A stretch of DNA of 64,000 nt from Pseudoduganella lutea. Its GTDB lineage: Bacteria; Pseudomonadota; Gammaproteobacteria; Burkholderiales; Burkholderiaceae_D. A model generated the notes under the pieces. That model saw only the letters and a program-made list of their open reading frames with translations. It was not told the origin of the DNA and did no database searches. Each line of letters opens with the position of its first letter. Position 1 is the stretch's first letter. The DNA is taken from NCBI RefSeq assembly GCF_004209755.1, contig NZ_CP035913.1, positions 2,046,001 to 2,110,000 on the forward strand, written 5' to 3'. Of this stretch, positions 1-8,811 are shown piece after piece. The translations under genes and the position numbers were made by a program.

Positions 1-1444
1 CGCGCTGCAGCTCCACCTGGTCGAAGCAGATCTGGCTGGCGCCCTTGCCGCAGACTTCTTCATAGGCGATGGTCTTGTGGTTCAGGTGGCGCATGGCCAG
101 GCTGTCCATGTCGTGCGTGCGGTGCGATTCGAACACGTAGGACTGCAGCAGCGTGTCGTGCACGATGCCACGCAGCGCAACGCCATGGTTGGCGAAGATA
201 TGCGCGTCGTACTTCAGGTTCTGGCCCAGTTTCGGCTTCGCGGCATCCTCGAGCCAGGGTTTGAGCTTTTCCAGCACGTGTTCGCGCGACAGCTGATCGG
301 GCACGCCCGCATACCGGTGCGCCACCGGGATATAGCACGCCAGGCCCGGCTCGGTGGCCAGCGAGATGCCGACCAGCTGCGCATTCATCGGTTCCAGCGA
401 CGTGGTTTCCGTGTCCAGCGCCACCAGCTCGGCGGCGCCGATGCGGGCGATCCATTCGTCGAGCTGCGCCTCCGTCACCACCGTATCGTAGCGGACATTG
501 GCCGGCGGCTCGGCGAACATGTCGCCGGTAGGGCCTTCCGGCGCGGCCGGGCCGGTCTGGCCGGGCACCTGCGCCGACGGCGTCAGCGCCTTCAGCTCGC
601 GCAGCAGCGTCTTGAAGCCGTACTTGTTGAAGAACGCCAGCAGCGATTCATGGTCCTCCTCGCGCGCGATCAGCGACTCGGAGATCGACATCATGTGCTG
701 CGCCAGGTCGCAATCGGTCTTCACGGTGATCAGTTCGCGGCCTTTCGGCAGCCAGTCCAGCGCCGCCTTCAGGTTCGCCCCGACCGCGCCGCCGATCTTG
801 TCCGCGTTGGCGATCACGCCTTCCAGGCTGTCGTACTGGGTCAGCCATTTCACGGCCGTCTTCGGGCCGCATTTCGCCACGCCGGGCACGTTGTCGACGG
901 TATCGCCGATCAGCGTGAGGTAATCGATGATGCGATTCGGCGGCACGCCGAATTTCGCCACCACGCCCGCCTCGTCGAGCTTTTCATTGCTCATCGTGTT
1001 GATCAGCGTGACGTGTGGCGTGACCAGCTGCGCCAGGTCCTTGTCGCCGGTGGAAATGATCACGTCCATGCCGTTCTTTTCGGCCGTGACGGCCAGCGTG
1101 CCGATCACGTCGTCCGCTTCCACGCCCTCCACCATCAGGATCGGCCAGCCCATCGCCTTCACGGCTTCGTGGATCGGTTCGATCTGCAGCGACAGGTCGG
1201 ACGGCATCGAGGCGCGGGTGGCCTTGTATTCCGGATACAGGTCGTCGCGGAAGGTCTTGCCCTTGGCATCGAATACGCAGGCGATGTAGGCGGCCGGGTA
1301 ATCGGCGCGCAGGCGGCGCAGCATGTTGACCATGCCATGCATGGCGCCGGTCGGGTGGCCATCCGGGCTGCGCAGGTCGGGCAGCGCATGGAAGGCACGG
1401 TAGAGATAGCTGGAACCGTCGACCAGCAGCAAGGTCTTTTGCAT
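1..1444 (-). CDS. polA: DNA polymerase I, N-terminal part (cut by window edge)
   Basis: DNA polymerase I fills gaps and removes RNA primers in replication and excision repair. About 481 residues are visible from the start ATG at 1444; the polymerase domain lies outside the window. Residues 1 to about 300 form the 5'-3' exonuclease: metal-binding Asp in LLLVDGSSYLYRAFHA near residue 9, the VEADDVIGTLA and STGDKDLAQL acidic clusters, and the helix-hairpin-helix region IGDTVDNVPGVAKCGPKTA. From about residue 335 the 3'-5' exonuclease domain begins with VALDTETTSL, which keeps the DxE metal ligands, so proofreading is probably active. The gene is divergent from the DUF2782 gene. The long plus-strand frame over it is a GC-rich shadow. 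Identity is certain; only the 3' end is missing. Confidence 0.97.
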   Translation of the reverse strand, partial: MQKTLLLVDGSSYLYRAFHALPDLRSPDGHPTGAMHGMVNMLRRLRADYPAAYIACVFDAKGKTFRDDLYPEYKATRASMPSDLSLQIEPIHEAVKAMGWPILMVEGVEADDVIGTLAVTAEKNGMDVIISTGDKDLAQLVTPHVTLINTMSNEKLDEAGVVAKFGVPPNRIIDYLTLIGDTVDNVPGVAKCGPKTAVKWLTQYDSLEGVIANADKIGGAVGANLKAALDWLPKGRELITVKTDCDLAQHMMSISESLIAREEDHESLLAFFNKYGFKTLLRELKALTPSAQVPGQTGPAAPEGPTGDMFAEPPANVRYDTVVTEAQLDEWIARIGAAELVALDTETTSLEPMNAQLVGISLATEPGLACYIPVAHRYAGVPDQLSREHVLEKLKPWLEDAAKPKLGQNLKYDAHIFANHGVALRGIVHDTLLQSYVFESHRTHDMDSLAMRHLNHKTIAYEEVCGKGASQICFDQVELQR

Positions 1445-1632
1445 GGGTGCAAGTGGGGGTGTCTGATGCGAATCCGGCATTATCGCAGAGAACAAGCGGT
1501 GGCGAATCGTGTGGCGCCGCTGCGGAAATTGGCGTTCGCAGCGGAAACGGGTGTCAGTTTGTTACAATGGCCTAACCACCAATATCACGCGTATTGCCAT
1601 TACCGGCATTCTCCTGACCAAAGGCACCTATC

Positions 1633-2061
1633 ATGCGCCCGTCCACCGTCGCCGTACCGCTGGCCTCCATCCTGCTGGCCCTGGCCGCCGCCACCGCCAG
1701 CGCCCAGAACAGCACCCCACCAAAGCTGGATCCGGTGCCGGATAACGACACGCCGATCACGGTCACGCCGAAATCGAACCGTGAAACCACCACCACGGTG
1801 CAGCGTGACGGCGGCCGCATCGTGCAGGAAACCGTGCAGGCCGGCGGCAGCACCTACGCGGTGAAGCCGGCCAACCCGAACAGCACCCAGCTGCCGGGCG
1901 ACGCTGGCGGTCCGCAAGTGCGCGGCCCGCAATGGACCGTGATGGAATTTGATATCGCCAAGAAACAAAAACAGCGCAGTGCCGATGCCGCGGCCGCAGC
2001 CGCGGCGGACAACGCGGCAGACGTGCCGCCGCCTCCTCCGATGCCACCCGTAACGGAGTGA
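1633..2061 (+). CDS. DUF2782 family exported protein
   Basis: A 142-residue protein of unknown function. It starts with a signal peptide ([20 protein letters not shown], probable cleavage after ASA near residue 24). A polar region with Thr/Val-rich strands follows, then the conserved segment [12 protein letters not shown] ... [10 protein letters not shown] typical of DUF2782, and it ends in an Ala-rich and Pro-rich tail. In Burkholderiales this family usually lies between polA and thrB, exactly as here, which supports the assignment. A TACAAT hexamer at 1563-1568 is a candidate -10 element. Periplasmic location is inferred from the signal sequence. No catalytic motif is visible. Confidence 0.85.
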   Translation: MRPSTVAVPLASILLALAAATASAQNSTPPKLDPVPDNDTPITVTPKSNRETTTTVQRDGGRIVQETVQAGGSTYAVKPANPNSTQLPGDAGGPQVRGPQWTVMEFDIAKKQKQRSADAAAAAAADNAADVPPPPPMPPVTE

Positions 2062-2131
2062 TGCCGCGTTCCCGCCCGGGAGGAACATTTGCCCGGCGCA
2101 GCTCATCCATCCTCGAACCTTATTGATTCTC

Positions 2132-3091
2132 ATGGCAGTCTTTACCTCGGTCAGCCTGGACGATGTCCAGCCCTGGATCGCGCAATTTCCCCTCGGCCGC
2201 GCGGTAGCCCTCAAGGGCATCGCATCCGGCATCGAAAACAGCAATTTCTTCCTGACGACGGAACGTGGCGAGTACGTTCTCACCATCTTTGAAAACCTCA
2301 GCTTCGAGCAGTTGCCGTTCTACCTGCGCTTGATGGAGCACCTGGCCTCGCGCGGCGTGCTGGTACCGGCGCCGGTGCCGAACGACAAGGGCGAGCTGTG
2401 CGTGCCGCTGCATGGCAAGCCGGCCGCGATCGTCCTGAAGCTCGAAGGCAGTTCCGAACTCGCTCCGCGGCCCGTGCATTGCGCCGAGGTGGGTGCGATG
2501 CTGGCGCGCATGCACCTGGCCGGACGCGATTTCCCGCTGCACCAGCCGAACCTGCGCGGCCTGGCATGGTGGCACTTCGCCGCCCCGGCCGTGCTGCCGC
2601 ACATGGCCGAACCGGAAGCGGCGCTGCTGCGCGCCGAGATGCATTTCCAGGAAGCGTTCCATGGCAGCGCGCTGTATGGCCGCCTGCAGCAGGGCCCCGT
2701 GCATGCCGACCTGTTCCGCAACAACGTGATGTTCGACGGCGAGCGCCTGACCGGCTTCTTCGACTTCTACTTTGCCGGCTGCGACACCTGGCTGTTCGAC
2801 GTGGCCGTGACCATCAACGACTGGTGCGTGGACCTGGACACCGGCGTGCTCGACGAGGCACGCGTGCGCGCCTTCCTGGATGCCTACCACGCGGTGCGCC
2901 CGTTCACGGCCGACGAGCAGGAAGCCTGGCAACCGATGCTGCGCGCCGGTGCACTGCGCTTCTGGCTGTCGCGCCTGTACGACCTGCACCAGCCGCGCGA
3001 AGCGGAAATGCTGACGCCGCACGACCCCACCCACTTCGAGCGCATCCTGCGTGAGCGCATCGCCACCCCCGCACCAAGCTTGTACCAATGA
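2132..3091 (+). CDS. thrB: Homoserine kinase (ThrB, aminoglycoside-phosphotransferase fold)
   Basis: Phosphorylates homoserine to O-phosphohomoserine in threonine biosynthesis, in the cytoplasm. The 319-residue protein belongs to the APH-like homoserine kinase family of proteobacteria rather than the GHMP family. The catalytic loop [14 protein letters not shown] (HxDLxxxN) and the metal-binding DFYFAG are intact near residues 190-215. An in-frame TTG lies nine bases upstream at 2123, but the ATG at 2132 gives the family-typical N-terminus [11 protein letters not shown], so I chose it. The stop overlaps the next start in an ATGA, so thrB and the membrane protein gene are translationally coupled. 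Confidence 0.95.
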   Translation: MAVFTSVSLDDVQPWIAQFPLGRAVALKGIASGIENSNFFLTTERGEYVLTIFENLSFEQLPFYLRLMEHLASRGVLVPAPVPNDKGELCVPLHGKPAAIVLKLEGSSELAPRPVHCAEVGAMLARMHLAGRDFPLHQPNLRGLAWWHFAAPAVLPHMAEPEAALLRAEMHFQEAFHGSALYGRLQQGPVHADLFRNNVMFDGERLTGFFDFYFAGCDTWLFDVAVTINDWCVDLDTGVLDEARVRAFLDAYHAVRPFTADEQEAWQPMLRAGALRFWLSRLYDLHQPREAEMLTPHDPTHFERILRERIATPAPSLYQ

Positions 3092-3867
3092 ATCAGACAC
3101 CAGCAAGATCAGGATGGGAATGGGTGAAACAGGGCTTCGGCATGCTGAAGAAGCAGCCGGCAGGCCTGTCCACGCTGTTCTTCGGTTACATGCTGCTGAC
3201 CACGCTGCTGCTCGTGGTGCCCCTTGTCGGGCAGATCGCCCACAGCGTGCTCATGCCCGTGTTCGCGATCGGCTTCATGACGGCGGCGCGCGAGATCGGC
3301 GCCGGCAAGCCGGTGCTGCCCGCCCTGCTGATCGCGGGCTTTCGCGGCCCCGCGCTGCGCAAGCTGTGCATGCTCGGCGTGATCCACTTGCTGGTGTTCC
3401 TGGCCGCCGGCGCCATCGGCGTGCTGCTGTTTGCCAATACCGACGCGCTGCGCGACGCCACGCTGGCCGAGCTGCAGACGAACCGGGAACTGGTGCTCGA
3501 GTCGGGGCTGGTGCCGACGATGCTGGCCACGGCCCTGCTGTATATCCCCGCGCTGCTGGTGATCAGCTTTGCCGCGCCGCTTGTCCAGTGGAACGGCATG
3601 GGGCCCGGCAAGGCGCTGTTCTACAGCTTTTTCGCGATCAAGCGCGCGGCCGGCGCATTCTTCATGTTCGCCCTCAGCCTGTTCCTGATCACGGTCGCCG
3701 TACTGTTGCTGGTGCGCGCGGTGTTCGGCTTCGGCTCGATCGGCTTTGCATTGATGCGCATGTTTTCCGAGGTACTGTACGGCGTGGCGCATTGCGCGCT
3801 GTTCGTGGCCTATGCGCACATATTCCCGGCGCCGCCGGGCGATTCCGATCCCGCCCTGAAGCCCTGA
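3088..3867 (+). CDS. BPSS1780-type integral membrane protein
   Basis: A 259-residue protein with five or six hydrophobic segments, e.g. the stretches near residues 30-50, 95-120, 150-170 and 195-215. It begins with the typical N-terminus of this family, in which a WxWxKxGF-like motif ([11 protein letters not shown]) precedes the first helix. The family is found in Burkholderiales, commonly beside thrB, and has no assigned biochemical role. It overlaps thrB by four bases (ATGA), so the two genes are probably cotranscribed. Inner-membrane location is inferred from hydrophobicity. Confidence 0.8.
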   Translation: MNQTPARSGWEWVKQGFGMLKKQPAGLSTLFFGYMLLTTLLLVVPLVGQIAHSVLMPVFAIGFMTAAREIGAGKPVLPALLIAGFRGPALRKLCMLGVIHLLVFLAAGAIGVLLFANTDALRDATLAELQTNRELVLESGLVPTMLATALLYIPALLVISFAAPLVQWNGMGPGKALFYSFFAIKRAAGAFFMFALSLFLITVAVLLLVRAVFGFGSIGFALMRMFSEVLYGVAHCALFVAYAHIFPAPPGDSDPALKP

Positions 3868-3907
3868 GCCGGCACGCCACGACAAGGAACGGCGCGGGTC
3901 CGAAAGG

Positions 3908-3922
3908 TATAATGGCGGGATG
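3908..3922 (+). promoter_or_regulatory. Consensus -10 element directly before the uvrD start
   Basis: A perfect TATAAT lies at 3908-3913 and the uvrD ATG begins at 3920. A start point about seven bases after the -10 would coincide with or immediately precede the ATG, which would make a leaderless transcript. No Shine-Dalgarno sequence precedes the ATG. The -35 region (around 3885-3890) is weak. This is inference from spacing only. Confidence 0.5.
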
Positions 3923-6226
3923 CAGAATCTCCTCCACAACCTCAATCCCGAACAACTCGCCGCCGTCACCCTGCCGCCGCAAAACGCCCTGATCCTGGCG
4001 GGCGCCGGCTCGGGCAAGACGCGCGTGCTGACTACGCGCATCGCCTGGCTGATCCAGACCGGGCAGGTGTCGCCGGGCGGCATCCTGGCCGTCACGTTCA
4101 CGAACAAGGCGGCCAAGGAAATGCTGGCGCGCCTGTCGGGAATGATGCCGATTAATACACGCGGCATGTGGATCGGCACGTTCCATGGCCTGTGCAACCG
4201 CCTGCTGCGCACCCACTACCGCGATGCCGCCCTGCCCCAGTCGTTCCAGATCCTCGACACGCAAGACCAGCTGTCGATGATCAAGCGCCTGCTGAAGGCC
4301 AACAATGTCGACGATGAAAAATTCCCGCCGAAATCGGTGATGTATTTCATCAACAACAACAAGGACCAGGGCCTGCGCGCCAGCCAGGTCGAAGCGTACG
4401 ACGCGAACGAACGCAAGCTGGCCGAGCTGTACCAGCTGTACGACGACCAGTGCCAACGCGAAGGCGTGGTCGACTTCGCCGAACTGCTGCTGCGCACCTA
4501 CGAACTGCTGTCGCGCAACCAGCCACTGCGCGAGCATTACCAGCAGCGCTTCCGCCACATCCTCGTCGACGAGTTCCAGGATACGAACAACCTGCAATAC
4601 GCGTGGCTGAAACTGATCGCCGGCCATGGCACCGGCCACGGCGGCGCGCTGTTCGCCGTGGGCGACGACGACCAGAGCATCTATGCGTTCCGCGGCGCGA
4701 ACGTGGGCAACATGGCGGCGTTCGAGTCCGAGTTCAGCGTGAAGAACCTGATCAAGCTCGAACAGAACTACCGCTCGCACGGCCACATCCTCGATGCGGC
4801 GAACGTACTGATCGCGAACAACAGCCGCCGTCTGGGCAAGAACCTGCGCACGGACGCGGGTCACGGCGAACCGGTGCGCGTGTACGAAGCCACGTCCGAC
4901 CTGCAGGAAGCGCAATGGCTCGTCGACGAAGCAAAGAACCTGATCGGCGAAGGCACGCGGCGCAGCGAGATCGCCGTGCTGTACCGCTCGAACGCGCAAT
5001 CGCGCGTCATCGAGCATGCGCTGTTCTCGGCCGGCATTCCGTACACGGTGTACGGCGGCCTGCGCTACTTCCAGCGCGCCGAGGTGAAGCACGCGATCGC
5101 CTACCTGCAGCTGATGGACAATCCGCACAACGATTCGGCCTTCCTGCGCGTGGTGAATTTCCCGGCACGGGGCATCGGCGCGCGCACGCTGGAGCAGTTG
5201 CAGAATGCGGCCGAAGCCTATGGCATCTCGATGTATGCGGCGGTGCCCTACATGGTGGGCAAGGCCGGCACGTCGCTGGGCGGCTTCGTGAAACTGATCG
5301 AGGGCGTGCGCTTCGAAACGCAGCAGATGGCGCTGCCGGAACTGGTGCGCATCACGCTGGAAGCATCCGGCCTGCTGCAGCACTATGCCAACGAAAAGGA
5401 AGGCGCCGACCGGGTGGAAAACCTGGAGCAGATGGTCAGCGCGGCCACCCAGTTCGTGGGCGAGGAAGGCTATGGCCAGGGTGCGCCCGCGCACCTGGGC
5501 CCGGCGGCCGAAGCCCAGGCGGGCGCGGCGATCATCAATGCCGACGGCGTGGAAATCATGGATGCTGACGCGCCGCTGTCGACCGTGATGTCGCCGCTGT
5601 CGGCATTCCTCGCGCATGCGTCGCTCGAAGCGGGCGACAACCAGGCGCAGGCCGGCCAGGATGCGATGCAGCTGATGACGGTGCACTCGGCCAAGGGCCT
5701 CGAATTCGACAATGTGTTCATCACCGGCCTTGAAGAAGGCCTGTTCCCGCACGAGAGCAGCTCGAAGGAGGAAGGCGGCGTCGAGGAAGAACGGCGGCTG
5801 ATGTACGTGGCCATTACCCGGGCCAGGAAGCGCCTGTACATGTGCTTCTGCCAGACACGCATGCTGCACGGGCAAACACGCTACAACATGAAGTCGCGCT
5901 TCTTCGACGAATTGCCGGAGGAATCGCTGAAGTGGCTGTCGCCGCGCGTGCAGGCGCACTGGTTCGCCAACAAGAAGGCACAGTGGGAAGACGTGCAGCT
6001 CAATGGCGGCAGCGACAACGCGATCGCCCAGCGCATCGCGCAGAAATCCACCGGCGGCTCCGGTTGGCGCATCGGCGAATCCGTTTCGCACGCCAAGTTC
6101 GGCGAAGGCGTGATCGTCAACATCGAGGGCAGCGGTGCCAATTGCCGCGCGCAGATCAACTTCGGCAGCGCCGGCATGAAGGTGCTGGACCTGTCGGTGG
6201 CGAAGCTGGAGCGGCTGGGGCGATAG
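3920..6226 (+). CDS. uvrD: DNA helicase II, UvrD/Rep family
   Basis: ATP-dependent 3'-5' helicase of superfamily 1, used in nucleotide excision repair and mismatch repair. 768 residues. Motifs in order: Q-motif LNPEQLAAV at about residue 8, Walker A AGAGSGKT near 29, motif Ia TFTNKAAKEM, Walker B LVDEFQDTNN near 214, motif III GDDDQSIYAFRGA near 250, motif IV QNYRS, motif V TVHSAKGLEF near 585, motif VI YVAITRARKRL near 630. The C-terminal 60 residues (GESVSHAKFGEGVIVNIEG) are the Tudor-like domain that distinguishes UvrD/PcrA from Rep. Length is normal. A -10 box ends six bases before the start. It converges with the M56 gene across an inverted repeat. Confidence 0.96.
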   Translation: MQNLLHNLNPEQLAAVTLPPQNALILAGAGSGKTRVLTTRIAWLIQTGQVSPGGILAVTFTNKAAKEMLARLSGMMPINTRGMWIGTFHGLCNRLLRTHYRDAALPQSFQILDTQDQLSMIKRLLKANNVDDEKFPPKSVMYFINNNKDQGLRASQVEAYDANERKLAELYQLYDDQCQREGVVDFAELLLRTYELLSRNQPLREHYQQRFRHILVDEFQDTNNLQYAWLKLIAGHGTGHGGALFAVGDDDQSIYAFRGANVGNMAAFESEFSVKNLIKLEQNYRSHGHILDAANVLIANNSRRLGKNLRTDAGHGEPVRVYEATSDLQEAQWLVDEAKNLIGEGTRRSEIAVLYRSNAQSRVIEHALFSAGIPYTVYGGLRYFQRAEVKHAIAYLQLMDNPHNDSAFLRVVNFPARGIGARTLEQLQNAAEAYGISMYAAVPYMVGKAGTSLGGFVKLIEGVRFETQQMALPELVRITLEASGLLQHYANEKEGADRVENLEQMVSAATQFVGEEGYGQGAPAHLGPAAEAQAGAAIINADGVEIMDADAPLSTVMSPLSAFLAHASLEAGDNQAQAGQDAMQLMTVHSAKGLEFDNVFITGLEEGLFPHESSSKEEGGVEEERRLMYVAITRARKRLYMCFCQTRMLHGQTRYNMKSRFFDELPEESLKWLSPRVQAHWFANKKAQWEDVQLNGGSDNAIAQRIAQKSTGGSGWRIGESVSHAKFGEGVIVNIEGSGANCRAQINFGSAGMKVLDLSVAKLERLGR

Positions 6227-6237
6227 TATCTCGCACT

Positions 6238-6280
6238 GGTGTCTGACACTCTTTCCCGCAAGGAAACGGTGTCAGACACC
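6238..6280. repeat. GGTGTCTGACAC inverted repeat, possible bidirectional terminator
   Basis: The 12-base arm at 6238-6249 is perfectly complementary to 6269-6280, with a 19-base spacer that itself contains TTTCC/GGAAA. It lies just after the uvrD stop and about 50 bases before the stop of the convergent M56 gene. The position fits a two-way terminator or barrier, but T-tracts are weak (TTTT after 6281). The motif resembles short spacer repeats I associate with Oxalobacteraceae genomes; that association is from memory. Confidence 0.6.
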
Positions 6281-6329
6281 GGTTTTCGTAGGATGCTGGC
6301 GATTTTCTGGTCACCGCTTTTGCGTCACT

Positions 6330-8591
6330 TCAGCCCTGCTTGCGCCCCACCTCGGTAGCCTGCCCCTTGCGCAGCGCTTCATCGATCAGCGCGCGGGTGG
6401 CCTTGTCGGCCTCGCTGCTCAGCCGGCCCTGTTCGCGGCCCAGCTCGGCGGCCTTGCGGGCCAGCTCTTCCATCGGCTTCGTCAGCTCGGCCATGCGGGC
6501 ATGCAGGGTTTTCATGGGTTCGCGGTCGGCACTTGCCTTCTCGTGCTCGCGCGCCATCGTTTCGGACAGGCGGGCCATGCGCTGCTGCAGCGGTTCCATC
6601 TGCTTGCGGAGGGCGTCCATCTGGCGCGACAGCGCTTCCCGGCTGGCGTCGCTGCCGGCCGATGCCATGCGCCGGCCCAGTTCTTCCTGCTGGCGGCCCA
6701 GGCGCTCCTGCTTGCGGGCCAGTGCGCTCAACTGATGCACGGTATTGCGCGTGAGCTCTTCATTGAACAGCGTGGCCACCTGGGCGCCGATCTGCGCACC
6801 GATCGCCTCGATCTCCTTGCCGTGGCTGTCCATCGAGGCGCCCTGCTTTTCCATGTCGGCGGCGAGCTTTTCCGACGGTACCCAGGCGCTGCGCACTTTG
6901 GCGACGAGCGCCGCATCCTTCACGACATAGCGCTTGCCATCTTTCCTGAACCAGACGAAATCGCCACCGATGGCTTCCTTCGCCTCGCGCACGTCGGACT
7001 CGTCGCGCGGATCGAGGGCGAAGTTGCGCACCTGGGCGTTGTTCCCGCGCACGACCGCATACGATACGGACACAGGGCCCGGGTGGACGATCGTCGCGCC
7101 ATTGCGTAGCCCGATCGGTGCTGCGGGTGGTGCAGGCGGTGCGGGTGGTGCGGGTGGCGCGGGTGGAACCGGTGCCGCCATCATGGGTGCGGCAGGGGCG
7201 GCCATTTTCGTCATCGGTGGCGCCGGGGGTGCGGGCGGTGCGTCCGGCACGGTCATCCTTGCCATCGGCGGCGCCGGAGGCGCATCGGGCGCATCGGGCG
7301 GGGCCGGCGGCTCGGGCGGCACGGGTGCCAACCAGCCCGCATCCTTGCGATGCAAGGTGGCGGCGCGGGCGGCTTCGGCGGCGGCACCAGCCGCCTCGAC
7401 GCCAGCGGCCGCCGCGGCCTCGGCGGCCTTCGTGGCTTCCTGCGCCGCAGCCGCTTGCGCCACCGCCGCGACCGTCGCTGCCCTGGCGGCTTCGGCCGCT
7501 TCCCCGGCGTCGGCATCGCGGCCGGCGATGGGGGTGCCGGTGGTGTGCACCGCGGTGGAAGCCGTTTCCGGTTGCGCATGGGCATACAACATCACGCAGG
7601 CCGTGCACAGGCCAAGCAGCGGTGTCGCGATTTTCCAGCTGAGCGGTTGCGCATCGGGACGGATCAGGCGTTTGATACGTGACATGAGGTCTCCTCCTTG
7701 TGCCGCGGGGGCGAAGTGCGAAGTGGTGAACTGGAACTTGTCCAGCTCGGACAATGCCAGGGCCAGGCGCCGCGGCTCGCCGAGGGCGGCCGCCGCCAGG
7801 TCGTCGGCGATCTGTTCCCGCTCGATGCGGATGCGCTTGCTCAGCATCCACACGCTCGGGTGATAGAACAACAGGATCTCGATCGCGCTCTGCACCAGGT
7901 TCACGAAGTAATCGTGGCGGCGGATATGCGCGAGTTCATGCGCCAGCAAGGCTTCCAGCAGGTGCGGCGGCATGCCGGTCACCAGCGCGGCCGGCAACAG
8001 CACGACGGGGCGCCAGCAGCCGGCCGTCATCGGGCCTTCCAGGTCGTCGTCCGACACGCCGAGCCGCACATGCCGGCGGATGCCGATGCGCAGTGCGAGG
8101 CGGTCCAGGCGCTCCTGCCACCCGGCGTCGGGACGATGGTGGCCGGCCAGCATGCGCTGGCGTACCCACTGCAGGCCCAGCGACAGCCGCAGCGTCATCA
8201 GCGCAGCGCCACCGGCCCACAGCAGCACCAGCCAGGGCATCTGCCGGCGCAGCACGTATTCGAACGACGTCCACTGGTCGGCGTCGACCAGTACCGGCAC
8301 GTGCGCGGCGGGAATCGCACCGGCCCCGGCCCCCAGCAACGGGTCGGACGGCAAGGGCATCGCATAGCCTGCCTGCAGCGCTTCCTGCATGCGCCACACG
8401 ATGCCGCCGGCCGGCACCGCGGCACACAGCAGCAGCGCGGCGCAAGCCACGGCATAACGGGCCTGCGGCCGTGCGTTGCGCAGCAGGTGCAGCGCCAGCG
8501 CCGCGGCCCAGCCGATCAGCAGCCCCTGCCAGACGAAATGCAGCAACGACCAGCCCAGGGCCGGCACCAGCGTGTCGACGAAGGTGTTCAT
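6330..8591 (-). CDS. M56 family (BlaR1-like) membrane metallopeptidase
   Basis: A predicted inner-membrane zinc peptidase related to BlaR1/MecR1 antirepressor sensors. 753 residues. Four hydrophobic segments in the first 130 residues and near 230-245 surround the zinc site HELAH (His218-His222) and the downstream acidic segment EREQIADDLAA near 260. A further hydrophobic segment near 325 leads to a periplasmic or cytoplasmic tail that lacks the penicillin-binding domain of classical BlaR1. The tail has an Ala-rich stretch, a Pro-Pro-Ala-rich spacer (about 400-480), a short globular part (VSYAVVRGNNAQVRNFALD) and about 200 residues of charged heptad-like helix. It follows a 20-codon remnant regulator with ATGA coupling. 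Substrate and signal are unknown. Confidence 0.82.
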   Translation of the reverse strand: MNTFVDTLVPALGWSLLHFVWQGLLIGWAAALALHLLRNARPQARYAVACAALLLCAAVPAGGIVWRMQEALQAGYAMPLPSDPLLGAGAGAIPAAHVPVLVDADQWTSFEYVLRRQMPWLVLLWAGGAALMTLRLSLGLQWVRQRMLAGHHRPDAGWQERLDRLALRIGIRRHVRLGVSDDDLEGPMTAGCWRPVVLLPAALVTGMPPHLLEALLAHELAHIRRHDYFVNLVQSAIEILLFYHPSVWMLSKRIRIEREQIADDLAAAALGEPRRLALALSELDKFQFTTSHFAPAAQGGDLMSRIKRLIRPDAQPLSWKIATPLLGLCTACVMLYAHAQPETASTAVHTTGTPIAGRDADAGEAAEAARAATVAAVAQAAAAQEATKAAEAAAAAGVEAAGAAAEAARAATLHRKDAGWLAPVPPEPPAPPDAPDAPPAPPMARMTVPDAPPAPPAPPMTKMAAPAAPMMAAPVPPAPPAPPAPPAPPAAPIGLRNGATIVHPGPVSVSYAVVRGNNAQVRNFALDPRDESDVREAKEAIGGDFVWFRKDGKRYVVKDAALVAKVRSAWVPSEKLAADMEKQGASMDSHGKEIEAIGAQIGAQVATLFNEELTRNTVHQLSALARKQERLGRQQEELGRRMASAGSDASREALSRQMDALRKQMEPLQQRMARLSETMAREHEKASADREPMKTLHARMAELTKPMEELARKAAELGREQGRLSSEADKATRALIDEALRKGQATEVGRKQG

Positions 8592-8650
8592 TGCGCTGCT
8601 CCCGCGCCGATGCGGGCAACAATGGCAGAGCGGTCGGCGTTCTTCGTCAT
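8588..8650 (-). pseudogene. 20-codon remnant at the position of a BlaI-type repressor gene
   Basis: A frame of 20 codons starts at an ATG (8650) preceded by a strong GAGGAG ribosome site and ends in a TGA that overlaps the ATG of the M56 gene (ATGA). BlaR1-like genes normally follow a BlaI/MecI repressor gene of about 125 codons with this coupling. Here the first residues (MTKNAD) look like a BlaI-type start, and the rest reads RSAIVARIGAGAAQ. The winged-helix domain is absent. I infer an in-frame internal deletion that kept the start, ribosome site and coupling stop. It could instead be a genuine leader peptide. Confidence 0.5.
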
Positions 8651-8681
8651 GGCGGCTCCTCGTGAAGTGGGAACGAGAGTA

Positions 8682-8720
8682 AATTATGTAGAAAATTTTG
8701 TCTAGAACTTTTTGTCTAGA
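8682..8720. promoter_or_regulatory. Operator-like TCTAGACAAA repeats upstream of the M56 gene
   Basis: Two identical 10-base copies of TTTGTCTAGA lie at 8697-8706 and 8711-8720, 14 bases apart. The adjacent ATGTAGAAAATTTTG makes a TAGA/TCTA dyad with the first copy. The AT-rich block contrasts with its GC-rich surroundings and sits 30-70 bases upstream of the remnant start. BlaI/MecI operators contain TACA/TGTA dyads in a similar place, so this is probably the operator and promoter of the blaI-blaR-like unit. Confidence 0.45.
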
Positions 8721-8811
8721 TAAGATCGCGGCGGGTCATTGCACTATAGTCAATGCGAAACGGGCACGGTCGGGTTTTGTGACAGACGGCAGGCCGGGCG
8801 GCCTGGGCCGC

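Noticed and set aside
77..1864. 595-codon plus-strand open frame opposite polA
   Set aside because: It is rich in His, Arg and Gln, typical of antisense shadows in GC-rich genes, and polA motifs are intact on the minus strand.
3689..6091. 800-codon minus-strand frame opposite uvrD
   Set aside because: The composition is that of a shadow frame; all helicase motifs are on the plus strand.
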